Positions 1 to 10,023 of a DNA stretch of 36,364 bases are shown piece after piece. A program made the position numbers and the translations under genes. The notes beneath the pieces were generated by a model. It was not told the origin of the DNA and did no database searches. It saw only the letters and a program-made list of their open reading frames with translations. How positions within the stretch are numbered: position 1 is the stretch's first letter; each line of letters starts with the position of its first letter. This DNA comes from Zygnema cylindricum (Eukaryota; Streptophyta; Zygnematophyceae; Zygnematales; Zygnemataceae), in contig JBBHKE010003550.1 in the NCBI GenBank assembly GCA_037447655.1, positions 1 through 36,364 of the forward strand, given 5' to 3'.

Positions 1-1016
1 CGAAACAATTGAAAAACTGACACGTTCGTTCCCTTCTCCCAAAAAAAAACACAAAAAAAAAAACGTCTAAAAATTGTCTTTATATACTTTTCCAGCGTTT
101 CCATGTATCCAGTTCGGCGTTATTTTCACTGTTTCAGATGTACTTTTTGTACTTTTTCCCCACCGAATCTTTCCTTTCCAGATACGCATGTCCGTACATT
201 CGGGGGTGCGCTGGCTGCCAGCGCAATCAGCCGTGGAATTTTCCGTACAATTCGTACCATACAACACCCAAACCAGCTTTGACCTCTTAATGGAAGTCAG
301 TCACATACGACAAAATAATGTTCCAAAAACGACAAAATAACCACATGCACGTTAATTCGGTACACCGATCTGTCAGGATTTCGCCCAATTTCCGAATCTT
401 GACGCCAAGAAATACGGACGAATGAATAAAACGACAGATTTTTTCGTACAGTATCCCGACCGCTAGAGTCCAAAATAGCGTGAAAGCTTGCGGTTATTTT
501 ATGCGTCGCTGGCAGAGAGAGAATTTTTGTCGGCAAGTAAAGTGAGGTCCTATTGGTCCGCCGGATTCTCCGGAGATCCATACATGCATGCTGACGCTAG
601 GATGCGGCCAAAGTTTCGATGACGAGGCCATGACGTCATGCTGTAACAATCAAAAAGGGACACGTGCTCGTCGGGGGAGCATCTTAAGTCAAGAGGGAGA
701 TATGAGATTTTGATTTTCAGCCACGAATTCATCAGCCAATAGGCATTCAGGATGCAGTATTGTATGGTATAGTATGGTATAGTACGGTACGGTGAAGTAC
801 GGTACGGTAAGGTATTTACCAAGTTTGTTTTCGGCAGCCCCAACAGAATGACGACTGCGGAAGCTACGTCTATGCGTCATTTTCGGCAGTTTGTGCCGTA
901 CAGTCAATAGTTGTACTTGATGAAAAGTTGCTAGGTGGACACCGTGTGGTCATTGAGTGTCACGAGTACGGCACTCGTGTCGTTTTGGCCCAAAAAACGT
1001 ACTGTATTGTGCGGTA
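1..1016. other. Intergenic, no gene recognised
   Basis: AT-rich sequence with many GTAC and CGTAC words. Reading frames on both strands are short, overlap one another and show no known domain. The only clear structure is the GTATGGTA-type simple repeat at 760-816. I see no RNA gene or transposon ends. Confidence 0.5.
760..816. repeat. Degenerate GTAYGGTA simple repeat
   Basis: A run of imperfect 5-8 bp units, mostly GTATGGTA, GTACGGTA and AAGTACGGTA. It is visible directly and has no sign of coding capacity. Confidence 0.7.
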
Positions 1017-1635
1017 CACCGTGAATCGTAAATAGAGTAAAGAAAAAATTAGAGTAAAAAAACATAAAAAAATAATTAGAGTTATGAACGCTAGTTTGTG
1101 TGATAAAACTTTTTCACAGAGGAAGTTTACTGTAATTTTTTTAAGCACTCTATATTGGGTTATGTCGGCAATAATTATCCGCGCTGTAACTATGAACACT
1201 AAATTACGTAGAAGTACAAAATCTGTCAGTGCGTATAGTTTGACGTCATTATGACGTTAGTACTATTTGTCGCGCTGAATGTCAGTTAATGTTCACACTG
1301 ACGACGATGATGCTGTCGACGGACGAGAGTTATGCGAACGACATTTTTTCGATGTGATTAATTTTTTTGTTTAGTGCGATTTCACGTGCGAGCGCGATTC
1401 TATTAAATCATTATTTGTACCTTTTTACTTATAAAAGTACAATTTTGCACAGTCAGACGTCGTCCCTAATCCACACTATTTAAAATGAACCTATATTATA
1501 ATTTTTTACGCTAATTAAACCTTACCTTAAATAGTATAATGAAAATTTTATAATCATTTACTCTATTTAAGGTGATAGAGTCGAAATTTAGGGCGACCGA
1601 ATAAGCGTTATTTACTCTAATTACGATTCGCGGTG
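1017..1635. mobile_element. MITE with CACCG ends and TA flanks (copy 1)
   Basis: The left end CACCGTGAATCG and the right end CGATTCGCGGTG are inverted repeats, each flanked by TA (1015-1016 and 1636-1637). The inner bases continue as related AT-rich arms (AGAGTAAA against TTTACTCT). No transposase frame is present. A TA duplication fits the Tc1/mariner superfamily, but TA alone is weak evidence. The same ends recur at 3750-4300 and 4854-5392, which supports a family. Confidence 0.65.
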
Positions 1636-2110
1636 TAGTTAATTAGTAATTACAAACTGGTTGAACGGCGTACGTAATGTATATTAGAAGGGTTTGGGAC
1701 GTTCCTGGAGGTTTTAATGACCGTACGGTAGATTCAACTATTTCACACTTTGGATTTTTTTCACAATTTTCTTGCTTATTTTTTTAAAGGTTTGTTGTAT
1801 GTGGAAAACATTGGTGTCGATTAACTCTCTACAATGTAGATGTTAGAGGTTTTGTTTGTTTTCGAATCACTGTAGTGTTTGCGACTTTTGCCTCTTAGTT
1901 TTATTGGATCAACTTCTTTTATTTTTTAAAGAAAAATTAAGGTGCAGTATGAATTGGCGTTTTTCATCTTTTGTAAAGAAAGTGGCACTTTGAAATATAG
2001 TTTTATTTGATGTGCTATTTGGAAAATTGTTTCGTCATGTATCCGGATTGTGCGTCGCAACATGATGTTTTTGTTGAATGGAGTTAATTCAAACGGTGCG
2101 AAATCGACAG
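1636..2110. other. Intergenic, no gene recognised
   Basis: AT-rich sequence with no supportable gene, RNA or transposon end. Confidence 0.45.
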
Positions 2111-2216
2111 CGTGGTCACATAACTTGACGACCCACAACATCAAAGCAAAAATTAGGGGGATGCATCAAAAAGATTGGGGAGCGCATTAGATCACGAGTT
2201 TAAGCGGTAACGGTAA
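2111..2216 (+). repeat. Direct repeat, left copy
   Basis: Begins CGTGGTCACATAACTTGA and runs through GGGGGATGCATCA and GCATTAGATCACGAG. The same series of words recurs at 2629-2719 in the same orientation, with scattered substitutions and about 14 extra bases here. The pair may be the ends of a decayed element or a local duplication. Confidence 0.6.
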
Positions 2217-2628
2217 CACAAGTACACGAGGTGTAAAAAGAGGATTGGTCAGTTGCTCAAAAAAGCATTATCGCAAATAAAGTGTTAGAATATCGAGTGA
2301 GCAATTTAAAAAATAGTCAATCCCACTGACACGGTTACACCATGTTGATAAATATCAAGAATATACGAAATTGAATTTTATTAAAGTTTGAGTTATAATC
2401 ATTTTTCTCTTCGACAATGTGTTGTAATCTTTTTAAAGGCTCGTTGTAATCTCTTTAGGGGCTCGCTATAGTTTCACTAAGTGAGTGACCCCTTGAGTAA
2501 AGTGACAATCGAATCTTTATTTACCCCCCTAATTGAGTTAGTTTGGAGTGCCCACCTTTTGATAAGTTAATCGCATTGCAATTCATGCTAGGTACCTTCT
2601 TGTGCTACTTAACTCTATACTATTACAC
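2217..2628. other. Spacer between direct repeats
   Basis: AT-rich spacer without a recognisable gene. It has a small duplication near 2420-2470 (TTGTAATCTYTTTA plus GGCTCG words). Confidence 0.4.
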
Positions 2629-2719
2629 CGTGGTCACGTAACTTGAAAGCGAAAATTAAGGAGATGCATCACAATTATTGGGGAGGGCATTAGATCATGA
2701 GTTTAAACGGTAATGATAA
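2629..2719 (+). repeat. Direct repeat, right copy
   Basis: Partner of 2111-2216. Shared words in order are CGTGGTCAC, TAACTTGA, GATGCATCA, GCATTAGATCA and GAGTTTAA. Confidence 0.6.
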
Positions 2720-3617
2720 CTACAAAAACACATCCTCGTCTCGCTCGACAAGCAAAACCCGACGACATGGCGATGAAGCGAAGTCGTCGAGATGGTGTTG
2801 AAGAACAAGTTTTGAACAACAAAACCATGACGCACTATAAAAATGTGAAAACAGAGAAGCTCCCCCATTCTCATAAAGTAGCAAAAAGGCGCGACCCCAA
2901 GTACGGCAACAACAGCCGACGTCCCCATGGAACTCCCGCACCCAAACTCATCGTTGGCCGCCACTCAGAATGTACGGAACCAATCAGAACGCTAAAGGGG
3001 ACGTGCGCATGTACTCTCCATTTAGCTCCACTAGAAACCTGTACTTTCATAAACCGACAGGCTAATGCCACGTCAGATTCAAATACCTTGTGCCGACACA
3101 AGTCGCTACACGCCAGACGCACATTAATGGTGAGGCTCGCGTTGCGTCTATGTTACAATCTGCCTGCCCGTTTATTTCGATTTTCCGGCGGATCTTCCGT
3201 TCCCTAGAGGTTCATTAAAGGCGGAATTTGTGGCAGCCGTTCGTTTGAAAGTCCAGTCCGCAGGATTCTGACACCAGACATCGAGAGTGCGGACTAATTC
3301 ACACGTGTGGTCCCAATAAGTTAGTTCAGAATCAGTGGAGGATTCGGTGAAATCTTTTTCTGGATTCTTAGCCGCCGAGCTGGCTGATCCGGTGGCTCCG
3401 TAAAAATTGACGCGATCTGTTATTTTGACGCGATTGTCGTTTGCTCGAACCTCGGAGCTGTCCGAATGACAGACAGTCGGAATATGCCACGTGGCATGCG
3501 GTGTGAAGAGTTTTTGATTGACTTCCCGTAATAATTGGTTCTGCATTAGAAATGCTGACACGAGGCATCATGCAACGGATTATTTCAGTACGCACTTAAA
3601 TATACGATACGACCTAC
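2720..3617. other. Unexplained, more GC-rich segment
   Basis: Less AT-rich than its surroundings. It holds an open frame of about 164 codons on + (2713-3207) and one of about 129 codons on - (3172-3561). Neither shows a domain I recognise, and they overlap on opposite strands. It could be an exon of a host gene, a decayed element or chance. I do not call a gene. Confidence 0.35.
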
Positions 3618-3619
3618 TA

Positions 3620-3742
3620 CACCTAATCAAACAATTAGAATGTATGATTTTTTCCAAAATTTTCAAATTCTTAAATAGCGTACACCACGGTAATTATTTG
3701 TATACGCTAATGAAACCTACACGCTAATAGCGATTGGCGGTG
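3620..3742. mobile_element. Possible short copy of the CACCG/TA MITE
   Basis: The right end (GCTATTAGCG... in reverse, ending GGCGGTG then TA) clearly matches the family. The left end CACCTAATC after TA is a poor match. It lies 7 bp from the next copy, so a MITE may have inserted beside an older, deleted one. Confidence 0.35.
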
Positions 3743-3749
3743 TACAGTA

Positions 3750-4300
3750 CACCGTGGATCGTTATTAGAGTATTTAACTCTAATTTGGATTCCTGAAATT
3801 CTGGTTTTTTTTTTTTAAATAGTATACATGATTTTTATTTTTTCTTTTACGTTAATTAAGGTCCATTACAGAATAGCGTAAAGAACGAAAGTACAATAAG
3901 ATATAAATAGTGAGGTATACGGTCGATATCAGACTGTACATAAATGTAACTTTTCAAGTACACATTTACAAAAAATGAATTAAATCAGGCTCGCACGCAT
4001 AGGAACGTGCTCTCAAAAAACGGGATTCAATCTGGTCGCATAATTGCAGTAAACTAGTCTGACATGTACAGATATTTAAATTTCGAGATGGCGTACGACT
4101 TCGAATATTTTGTACGGTTACATATACTAATGTATACAAATGTACAAAAATATTCCTTTTTTTGCAACTCCCAAATTAGCACTAACGCCAAAATTAGAAT
4201 ACACCATTTAAAGAAAAAAAACAAATTCCTAATTAGCATTAATAACAATAATTTCTTCTCAACACTAGTTAAAATTTGACACTAATAACGACTCGCGGTG
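3750..4300. mobile_element. MITE with CACCG ends and TA flanks (copy 2)
   Basis: Left end CACCGTGGATCGTTATTAG; right end CTAATAACGACTCGCGGTG, its inverted partner. The left flank is TA and the right flank is CA, probably a decayed TA. The interior aligns along its length with 4854-5392: the TTAATTAAGG, AGCGTAAAG, GAAAGTACAATAA, ATATAAATAGTG, AATGAATTAAATCA and CTCCCAAATTAGCA words come in the same order. No transposase is present. It depends on a partner for movement. Confidence 0.75.
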
Positions 4301-4633
4301 CAGTTCAAATCAAGCTCAGATATTATTCGTCCCTAGACTCCCCCCTCACAGCTATTGACTACGTGAGACAGCTGGCGGCTTCCCAACGAGACTCGCGCAG
4401 GCTGGGCCAATGGTCACTGCCGCCGTTGAACCTGGCCGTTGATTGGCCGCCGGTTGGCCGTTGACGGGCTGCAGCATTCCGTATACCACGGACTGCCAAC
4501 CGTTCTAGACGTACGGCAATTTGTACGGCAATGGCGCACACAGATTCTGTTTTGCAAGTTGCAGAGCCAATCAACGAAGTTTGTTTTCTTCGTTGACATG
4601 TTATTTGCCGATGCTTCACCTGTGGGATTCGCA
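4301..4633. other. Older host DNA flanking the hAT element
   Basis: GC-richer sequence that continues beyond the hAT insertion at 5688. Short overlapping frames occur on both strands; none carries a recognised domain. It has short GGCCGTTGA and TTGGCCG repeats at 4430-4465. Confidence 0.4.
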
Positions 4634-4641
4634 TCCTACGG
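4634..4641 (+). repeat. 8-bp target-site duplication of hAT 2 (left)
   Basis: TCCTACGG, repeated exactly at 5680-5687. Confidence 0.85.
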
Positions 4642-5679
4642 CAGAGGTCGCAAACGGTCAACCGAAACCGTGACCGACCGTTAACCGACCGCCCGCGCCG
4701 GATCCGGAACGGATTCGGTTGCCAAATTTTGGGGGCCGGGCGGTTGCGGTCGGTCGATTTACCAGAAAAAAAAAATGGTCGGTTACGGTCGGTAAAAAAA
4801 ATAAAAAATAAATCTTACGGAACGCGACAAACTGTCGCAAATCTGACACGGTACACCGCGAATCGTTATTAGTGTCAATAACACTTATTTGGGCTCTTGA
4901 AATTTTGTTTTTTTTTTTCAAATAGGATACATGATTTTAATTTGTCCTTGACGTTAATTAAGGTACCGTACAAAATAGCGTAAAGCCCGAAAGTACAATA
5001 AAATATAAATAGTGTGGTGTACGGCCGATGTCAAACCGTACATAAATGTACCTTTTTCGAGTGAATTTTACAGAAAATGAATTAAATCATACGCGCACGC
5101 ATACGAACATGCGCTAATAAAACGGGATTTGTCTGACACGTAAATTAGTATGGCATGTACGAACATTTTAAATTCGCGACGGCGTACAATTTCTAATTCT
5201 TTGTACGGATACGTATATTAATGCATATAATCGTACGACGAATATTCCATTTTTGTTGCTCCCAAATTAGCATAAACGCCGATAATAGAATACACCATTT
5301 TTTATAATAAAAACTAATTCTTAATTAGCATTAATTACGGTAACTTTTCTTCAACACTATTCAAACTTTAACACTAATAACAATTAGCAGTGTAGTAAAC
5401 ACTATTCATTTCTCAAATCTTAGGGAACGCGACAACTCGTAATTATTAGCTTGTTCATACGTCGTACAATAATTAATTTTGTACTTTTTCGGTTACAGTC
5501 GGGCAGGGTTAATCGCGAGAAATTGAGTTTCGGTTAACTTTTATTTTCGTAAACGCCGGTCGGTTAAGGGTTAACAATTTTGGAGCGTGACATAACCCGG
5601 TTAGGCGTCAGTTACTCAAATTTTGAAAAAAAAAATGGTCGGTTTCGGTTATGTATAATTTTGACTTTTGCGACCTTTG
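4642..5679. mobile_element. Non-autonomous hAT-type element (hAT 2), split by a MITE
   Basis: Starts CAGAGGTCGCAAA and ends TTTGCGACCTTTG, which are inverted repeats. Both ends are followed by sub-terminal ACCGAAACCG-type and GGTCGGTT words. An exact 8-bp duplication and an A at position 2 with a G at position 5 of the end are typical of the hAT superfamily. The TA MITE at 4854-5392 is inserted in it. Without that insert the element is about 497 bp and has no transposase, so it can only have moved with a transposase supplied from elsewhere. Confidence 0.8.
4854..5392. mobile_element. MITE with CACCG ends and TA flanks (copy 3), nested
   Basis: Left end CACCGCGAATCGTTATTAG; right end CTAATAACAATTAGCAGTG; TA on both sides (4852-4853 and 5393-5394). 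Its interior aligns with 3750-4300. It lies inside hAT 2 and is therefore younger than that insertion. Confidence 0.75.
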
Positions 5680-5687
5680 TCCTACGG
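5680..5687 (+). repeat. 8-bp target-site duplication of hAT 2 (right)
   Basis: TCCTACGG, identical to 4634-4641. Confidence 0.85.
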
Positions 5688-5909
5688 TCATCGTTCAAGA
5701 TAAAATCGAATCGGCGATTCATGTCACTCATTGAAAAGTGAAAACATATCCTCTCTGACTCTCTTTCCCATTGGAGGATCGGTCGTATGTCGCACCATAT
5801 GTGTGGGCGTAGCGTTGAGCTGCCTAGTTGAACATTTGAAGTCATTAATATTCGACCATGAGCTATGTTCAGTTTTAATGTCATCTACGAATTTGCTAAA
5901 ATAAATAAT

Positions 5910-5914
5910 ATCCA
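5910..5914 (+). repeat. 5-bp target-site duplication of gypsy D (left)
   Basis: ATCCA, repeated at 14073-14077 directly after the 3' LTR. Confidence 0.9.
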
Positions 5915-6883
5915 TGTAACAAAAATAGCGGAACGAACTTGTTTATAAAGGGGTATTTAGGTATTATGATTATAGAGTACTAAATTTGGTAGACGTCCGC
6001 GAAAGAATCACGTTATTTGGAGTTATATTTTAAAAGTTATAGCGATGGGTGTATTTAGGTGACATCGTGGGGTCTTAATATCAAGTGGGTATCATTGAAA
6101 CGGGTTAAGGGTCAGATTAGTACCGAAATTACGCGTGTACGTTTTGTAAAGTTCTAACGAAACGTTTAGTATGCACGGTGGTTCGTTTCGTACAAATTTT
6201 AGTACAAAACGTCACTTTTACTTAAGGGAATTTCGTAGGAAGTTTCGCGTGCGAAATTTGTTACGCACCATCGTGCGAAGTCCCGTTTCGTTTGGCCCGC
6301 ACTTTTGCACGTAAATGTTACATAGTGAAACGTAACGTTTGATTGGTAAGTAAATTGCTAAGTAGTTAGTAAGAGATTTCGCACGTTTTTCCATTGGTCA
6401 GTCTGAGTCTTTGCTGATCAATGATTGGCCCAGGTAAAAGCCTGTTAAAACAGAGCGTTGACTCTGGCCTGGCGAGTCCAGGGCGATGATGGATAAATAG
6501 TGAAGTGTAAGAGGAGAGTAGACATCTTTTTCTTTGGGAAAAGTTTGTGGAAATTCCGGCTGATCTTGGTCTTGAGCGATTAATACCAAATTGGAGAAAA
6601 AACATTTTGCGTTGAAATCTCTTACTAACTAAATAGTGTTTTGGTAGTTAAGAGATAGAATTATTAAGAGTGGAGAGTAGTGGAAAACACTTTAATAAGA
6701 AGGGTTGAGCCACGAGGGCAAGAGACCAAGCTAATGTTATGTGGACAGAAGCTTCTTCTAATTTAAAGTTCATCCTTGCGTGGGTGTTGTCCAATGTGGA
6801 TGTGTATTTTCCAATGTGTGGAATGTGTGGTTGGGATTGTTTGAAGTAATGGGATTTTCAGAGAGGTAGGAAATCCTGTTACA
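5915..6883 (+). repeat. 5' LTR of gypsy D
   Basis: 969 bp, TGTAACA to TGTTACA, aligned along its length with 13103-14072. Its middle (about 6120-6350) is dense in ACGAAACG, CGTTTCGT and GTGCGAA words, a possible U3 regulatory cluster. Complementary-strand frames found here also appear in the other LTR only because the LTRs are copies. Confidence 0.95.
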
Positions 6884-6885
6884 TA

Positions 6886-6897
6886 TGATATCGGAGC
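6886..6897 (+). promoter_or_regulatory. Primer-binding site of gypsy D (initiator-Met type)
   Basis: TGATATCGGAGC lies 2 bp after the LTR. Plant LTR elements primed by initiator tRNA-Met commonly have TGGTATCAGAGC. Here one base of the TGGT start is changed and the inner A is G. The same inner G occurs in gypsy C. Confidence 0.75.
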
Positions 6898-7658
6898 TTG
6901 GTTAAAACCCAAAGAGAAGCTTGCTCACCCGAAAATCGACTTCCGTGACCGGTGAGGGTGCTCGGACCCGGGTTGGTGAAACCCCAATGTGAGTGGTAGG
7001 GGATTGGAGGGAAACTAAGTGACCACACTGCCAACGGCCGCTGGTTAGATGTAGGGCGTGCTTAGGTCCTTAGACTAAGGCGGGGTGGGCAGTGTAGCCA
7101 CCGCTGAAACTCACTCCAATTACCTAGAGGCCAAACAAACTTGCCTTCTCTTAGCAATGATTCATGTGTAGAGGGAGGGCTTGAAGCCATGAAGGGTGAG
7201 GATGTGAGGATTAGAGAGTAAAGATCCTGATGTAGTGGGAAGTGGGAAATTTGCTAATGGAGGAGAAGGAAAGTGGAGTAATTTACTTCTTCAAGAGCAA
7301 AGGAGTCCAGAAATGACTCAAAACTTTTCAAACCCTAAATTGTTACTTTTGATTGATTTTAATTTTGCTGTTGCAAAATTTATGGTTAAATCTTACCTTT
7401 GAGAGCTTTCAATTTTGCTATTGCAAATTTTATGGGGAAATTCTTACCTTGTGTTTCAATGTTGGGAAATTGAAATTTTGAATTTGTACTAACTTACTAT
7501 CAATGTCTTTTTAATTTATCAGATCTTGATGTTTTTTTAAAGGATTTGTTAAAGAGGAGAAGTCTCGGATTGGAGCAATCTGAGGACTTCAAATCTGCAT
7601 CAAATTTCATTGGGAAATTATACTCTATCATTCTTTTGCTTGATTTCATTGTGTGATA
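6898..7658 (+). other. Long 5' leader of gypsy D
   Basis: About 760 bp between primer site and gag start, with no long open frame. It contains a local duplication at about 7357-7450 (TTTTGCTRTTGCAAA followed by TTATGG and TCTTACCTT). It probably carries packaging or translation signals, but none can be named. Confidence 0.6.
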
Positions 7659-8223
7659 ATGGCAAATTCTGCATGGAAACACGAAATGGAAAATGCGTTG
7701 AATGTGTTGAAGAAGCGGAATGTGAAATTGGTCAAAAGATTTAATAATCATGCTGCCGCTGTGGATGAAACCATTTCCGAATTGAAAAGTGAATTGAAAG
7801 TTGTCAAAGAAAATGGAAATGTTTCAAATGAGAAATTAGATGAACTTATTAACTTAATTCAGACCAAGAATGATATGAATGACCAAAAGGGTGAGAGTAG
7901 TAAAAGGAATGCCAGTTTTAGGAAGGATGATCATGATAGACCTAAGAAGATAAGGGATCCGAAATTGTCTATTAGTGAGGCACCATCGTTTGATGGTAAG
8001 AGGATTGATGTGTTAGATGCTTGGATTTTTCATATGGAATATTATTTGGAGGCTAGAAATTGCGATCGTGATGATTACACTTCTTTTGCTGTTAACAGTC
8101 TGAAAGGCGATGCTCAGATTTGGTATTATACTCAGAGAAGGTCTAAATTGATTCCTGATAATGCTGATTGGGAAACTTTTAAATCCACGATCAAATCGCG
8201 TTTCTTGTCTGTCACTTTTAAAT

Positions 8224-8231
8224 CCAGAATG
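8224..8231 (+). repeat. 8-bp target-site duplication of hAT MITE (left)
   Basis: CCAGAATG, repeated at 8614-8621. Confidence 0.92.
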
Positions 8232-8613
8232 TAGTGTTGGGTATCGAGGACCACTTGCCGATATTCGATATGTAACGAATTTTAGGTACCCGATAATCGA
8301 TATATCGCTTCGATATATTGATTATCGAAATATCGCGATATTTTTCCGATATATCGCACATATATCGTATCGACGATATATCGAAAATAAAAATTTTAAA
8401 ATTTTTTATTAAAAACAGATATTTACGATTTTCCGTACGATTTTCCGTACAGTTATCCGTACTCTGGCTGTACGGACACGCAATTTTTGCGATATATATC
8501 GCGATAATTTATGTTGGTCCCGGTACGATATATCGAGGAGTCTGCTCGATCGATATTCGATATATCGAATATCGAAATTATCGCGATATGAAACTACCCG
8601 ATACCCAACACTA
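8232..8613. mobile_element. hAT-type MITE inserted in gag (hAT 1)
   Basis: 382 bp with perfect 15-bp terminal inverted repeats TAGTGTTGGGTATCG and an exact 8-bp duplication. Both arms are packed with CGATAT and ATATCG words, and the centre has several CCGTAC words. It has no transposase. The ends resemble those of the element at 24017-33452 (TAGTGTTGTGT), so both likely belong to one family. Confidence 0.93.
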
Positions 8614-8621
8614 CCAGAATG
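8614..8621 (+). repeat. 8-bp target-site duplication of hAT MITE (right)
   Basis: CCAGAATG, identical to 8224-8231. Excision of the MITE plus one copy would leave gag in frame at this point. Confidence 0.92.
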
Positions 8622-9372
8622 GAAGAAAAGTGGCTGAATTGTAAGCAGACTGGATCTGTGAAGGATTACATTGTGGAATTTGACTCATCTACTATTCATG
8701 TCATAGGTTTGACTGATGAAATGGCTAAATTGCATTTCTTGAACTATTTGAATCCTATACTGAAATCAAAACTAAAACATCAAAATAATTTGAAGGAATT
8801 ACAACATAAGTCATTGGAATTAGAGGATCAGTTGGGGTATAATCGGGAAACTCGATCACTCAGGGGTAATTTGAATGAAGTATCAGAGTGGGACGAGGAG
8901 GAATTTGTTGAAGATGGTCTGAATGCTGGTCTGGTGAATAGGCAAAATATCTTCAGGGGAAATCAAAGCGGTGGACATAGTGTTAATGCAGAAAATAAAT
9001 TTAACAACAGGGGGGGTACATTAAAAGTCCTAAACCAAACATTAATGCCCAAAAGCCTAACCTTACCATCCCCACATGCACTATTTGTCAGAAAAAGGGT
9101 CATAGAGCATTTGAGTGTGCACAACTGAAAAAGATTAACTGTTATAACTGTGGAGAGGAGGGACATTTTAGTAGAGAGTGCATAAAACCCAAAAAGAAAG
9201 TCACTTGTTTCAAATGGGGAGGTCCAGATCATTACGCTAAAGACTGTACAGATAAAGGTTCTCTCAAAACAGCCGAAGTAGATGAAGGTCTCGAAGAGGA
9301 TATTGCATTATACCTAGCTGAGCAGGAAGCCCAAGAGGTGGGAAACGGAAAGGACTAACTGAAAGTCCTCAG

Positions 9373-10017
9373 TTGAGTCGACCAGATTCAGAAGTTAAAG
9401 AGTTAACTTTGGAGGGCAAATTAATGAATGGAAAAGTTAGGATAGTTGAATTTATTATGATTCTCACTACACTGCATAGTTTAAAGAATCCTTCTGATGA
9501 AATTCTCAACAACACACCTATGTTAGGACAATTAAGTAATCATGACACCAAACACAGTTTGACTAGATTCGAGTCATTAGTGGAAGGAAAACCGTAGAAA
9601 GTAATGGTTGATTCAGGTGCCACACATAATTTTATTTCACATAAGTTTGTAGAGGAAAATAAAATTCCTACTGTCATAAGGGAAAAGCCTTTACATGTTC
9701 AAGTGGCAAATGGTAATAAGTCCACATTAGACTTACAAACTGACACGATAGAAGTTGATATCCAGGGTCATAAAATGAAAGTTGTGTGTGAAATAATGAG
9801 TTTGGGAAGTGAAGAACTAATTTTGGGAAAGCCTAGGTTAACTGAACACAATCCTCAAATTAATTGGGAAATTTACACCTTGAAAGTGAGGTCTGAAAAC
9901 GGTTGGAAGGTTTTGCAAGCATTATCTTCTAAGAAATTGCATAGGAATCATATAAATAACATAACCAGATTGGGAGTGGAAGGTTTGATATCTGCTAAAC
10001 AATTTAAAAACACTTAA
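9373..10017 (+). pseudogene. pol: gypsy D protease
   Basis: Retropepsin-like aspartic protease that cuts Gag and Pol in the particle. The active-site motif VDSGATHNF is at about 9607-9633, followed by hydrophobic strands and EELILGKPRL near residue 75 after the motif, as usual for the fold. A TAG at 9595-9597, just before the motif, interrupts the frame from the upstream linker, and the frame ends at 10017. It adjoins RT, which resumes in another frame near 10024. Confidence 0.85.
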
Positions 10018-10023
10018 AAGATA

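Larger units (their letters stand above)
7659..9358 (+). pseudogene. gag: gypsy D gag, split by a MITE and a frameshift
   Basis: Capsid and nucleocapsid polyprotein, the structural shell of the particle. I chose ATG 7659 (MANSAWKHEM); a GTG two codons upstream is unlikely to matter. The first 60-70 residues are charged and look coiled-coil. A Retrotrans_gag-type domain follows (WIFHMEYYLE, then FKSRF and, after the MITE, KWLNCKQTGSVKDYI). A MITE at 8232-8613 cuts the domain; without it and one duplication copy the frame would be continuous. A shift near the G-run at 9010-9017 moves the tail to another frame. That tail has three CCHC-type knuckles at about 9082-9245, the third with Trp in place of its second Cys. 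Confidence 0.85.

Noticed and set aside
2713-3207. Plus-strand frame of 164 codons
   Set aside because: It overlaps other frames on the opposite strand, shows no domain, and has an odd composition rich in Arg, Thr and His; left unassigned.
3172-3561. Minus-strand frame of 129 codons
   Set aside because: No recognised motif; overlaps the frame above; could be an exon or decayed gag but I cannot support it.
6366-6605. Minus-strand open frame of 79 codons, also found at 13554-13793
   Set aside because: The two are the same because they lie in the two LTRs of gypsy D; no domain or start context supports a gene.
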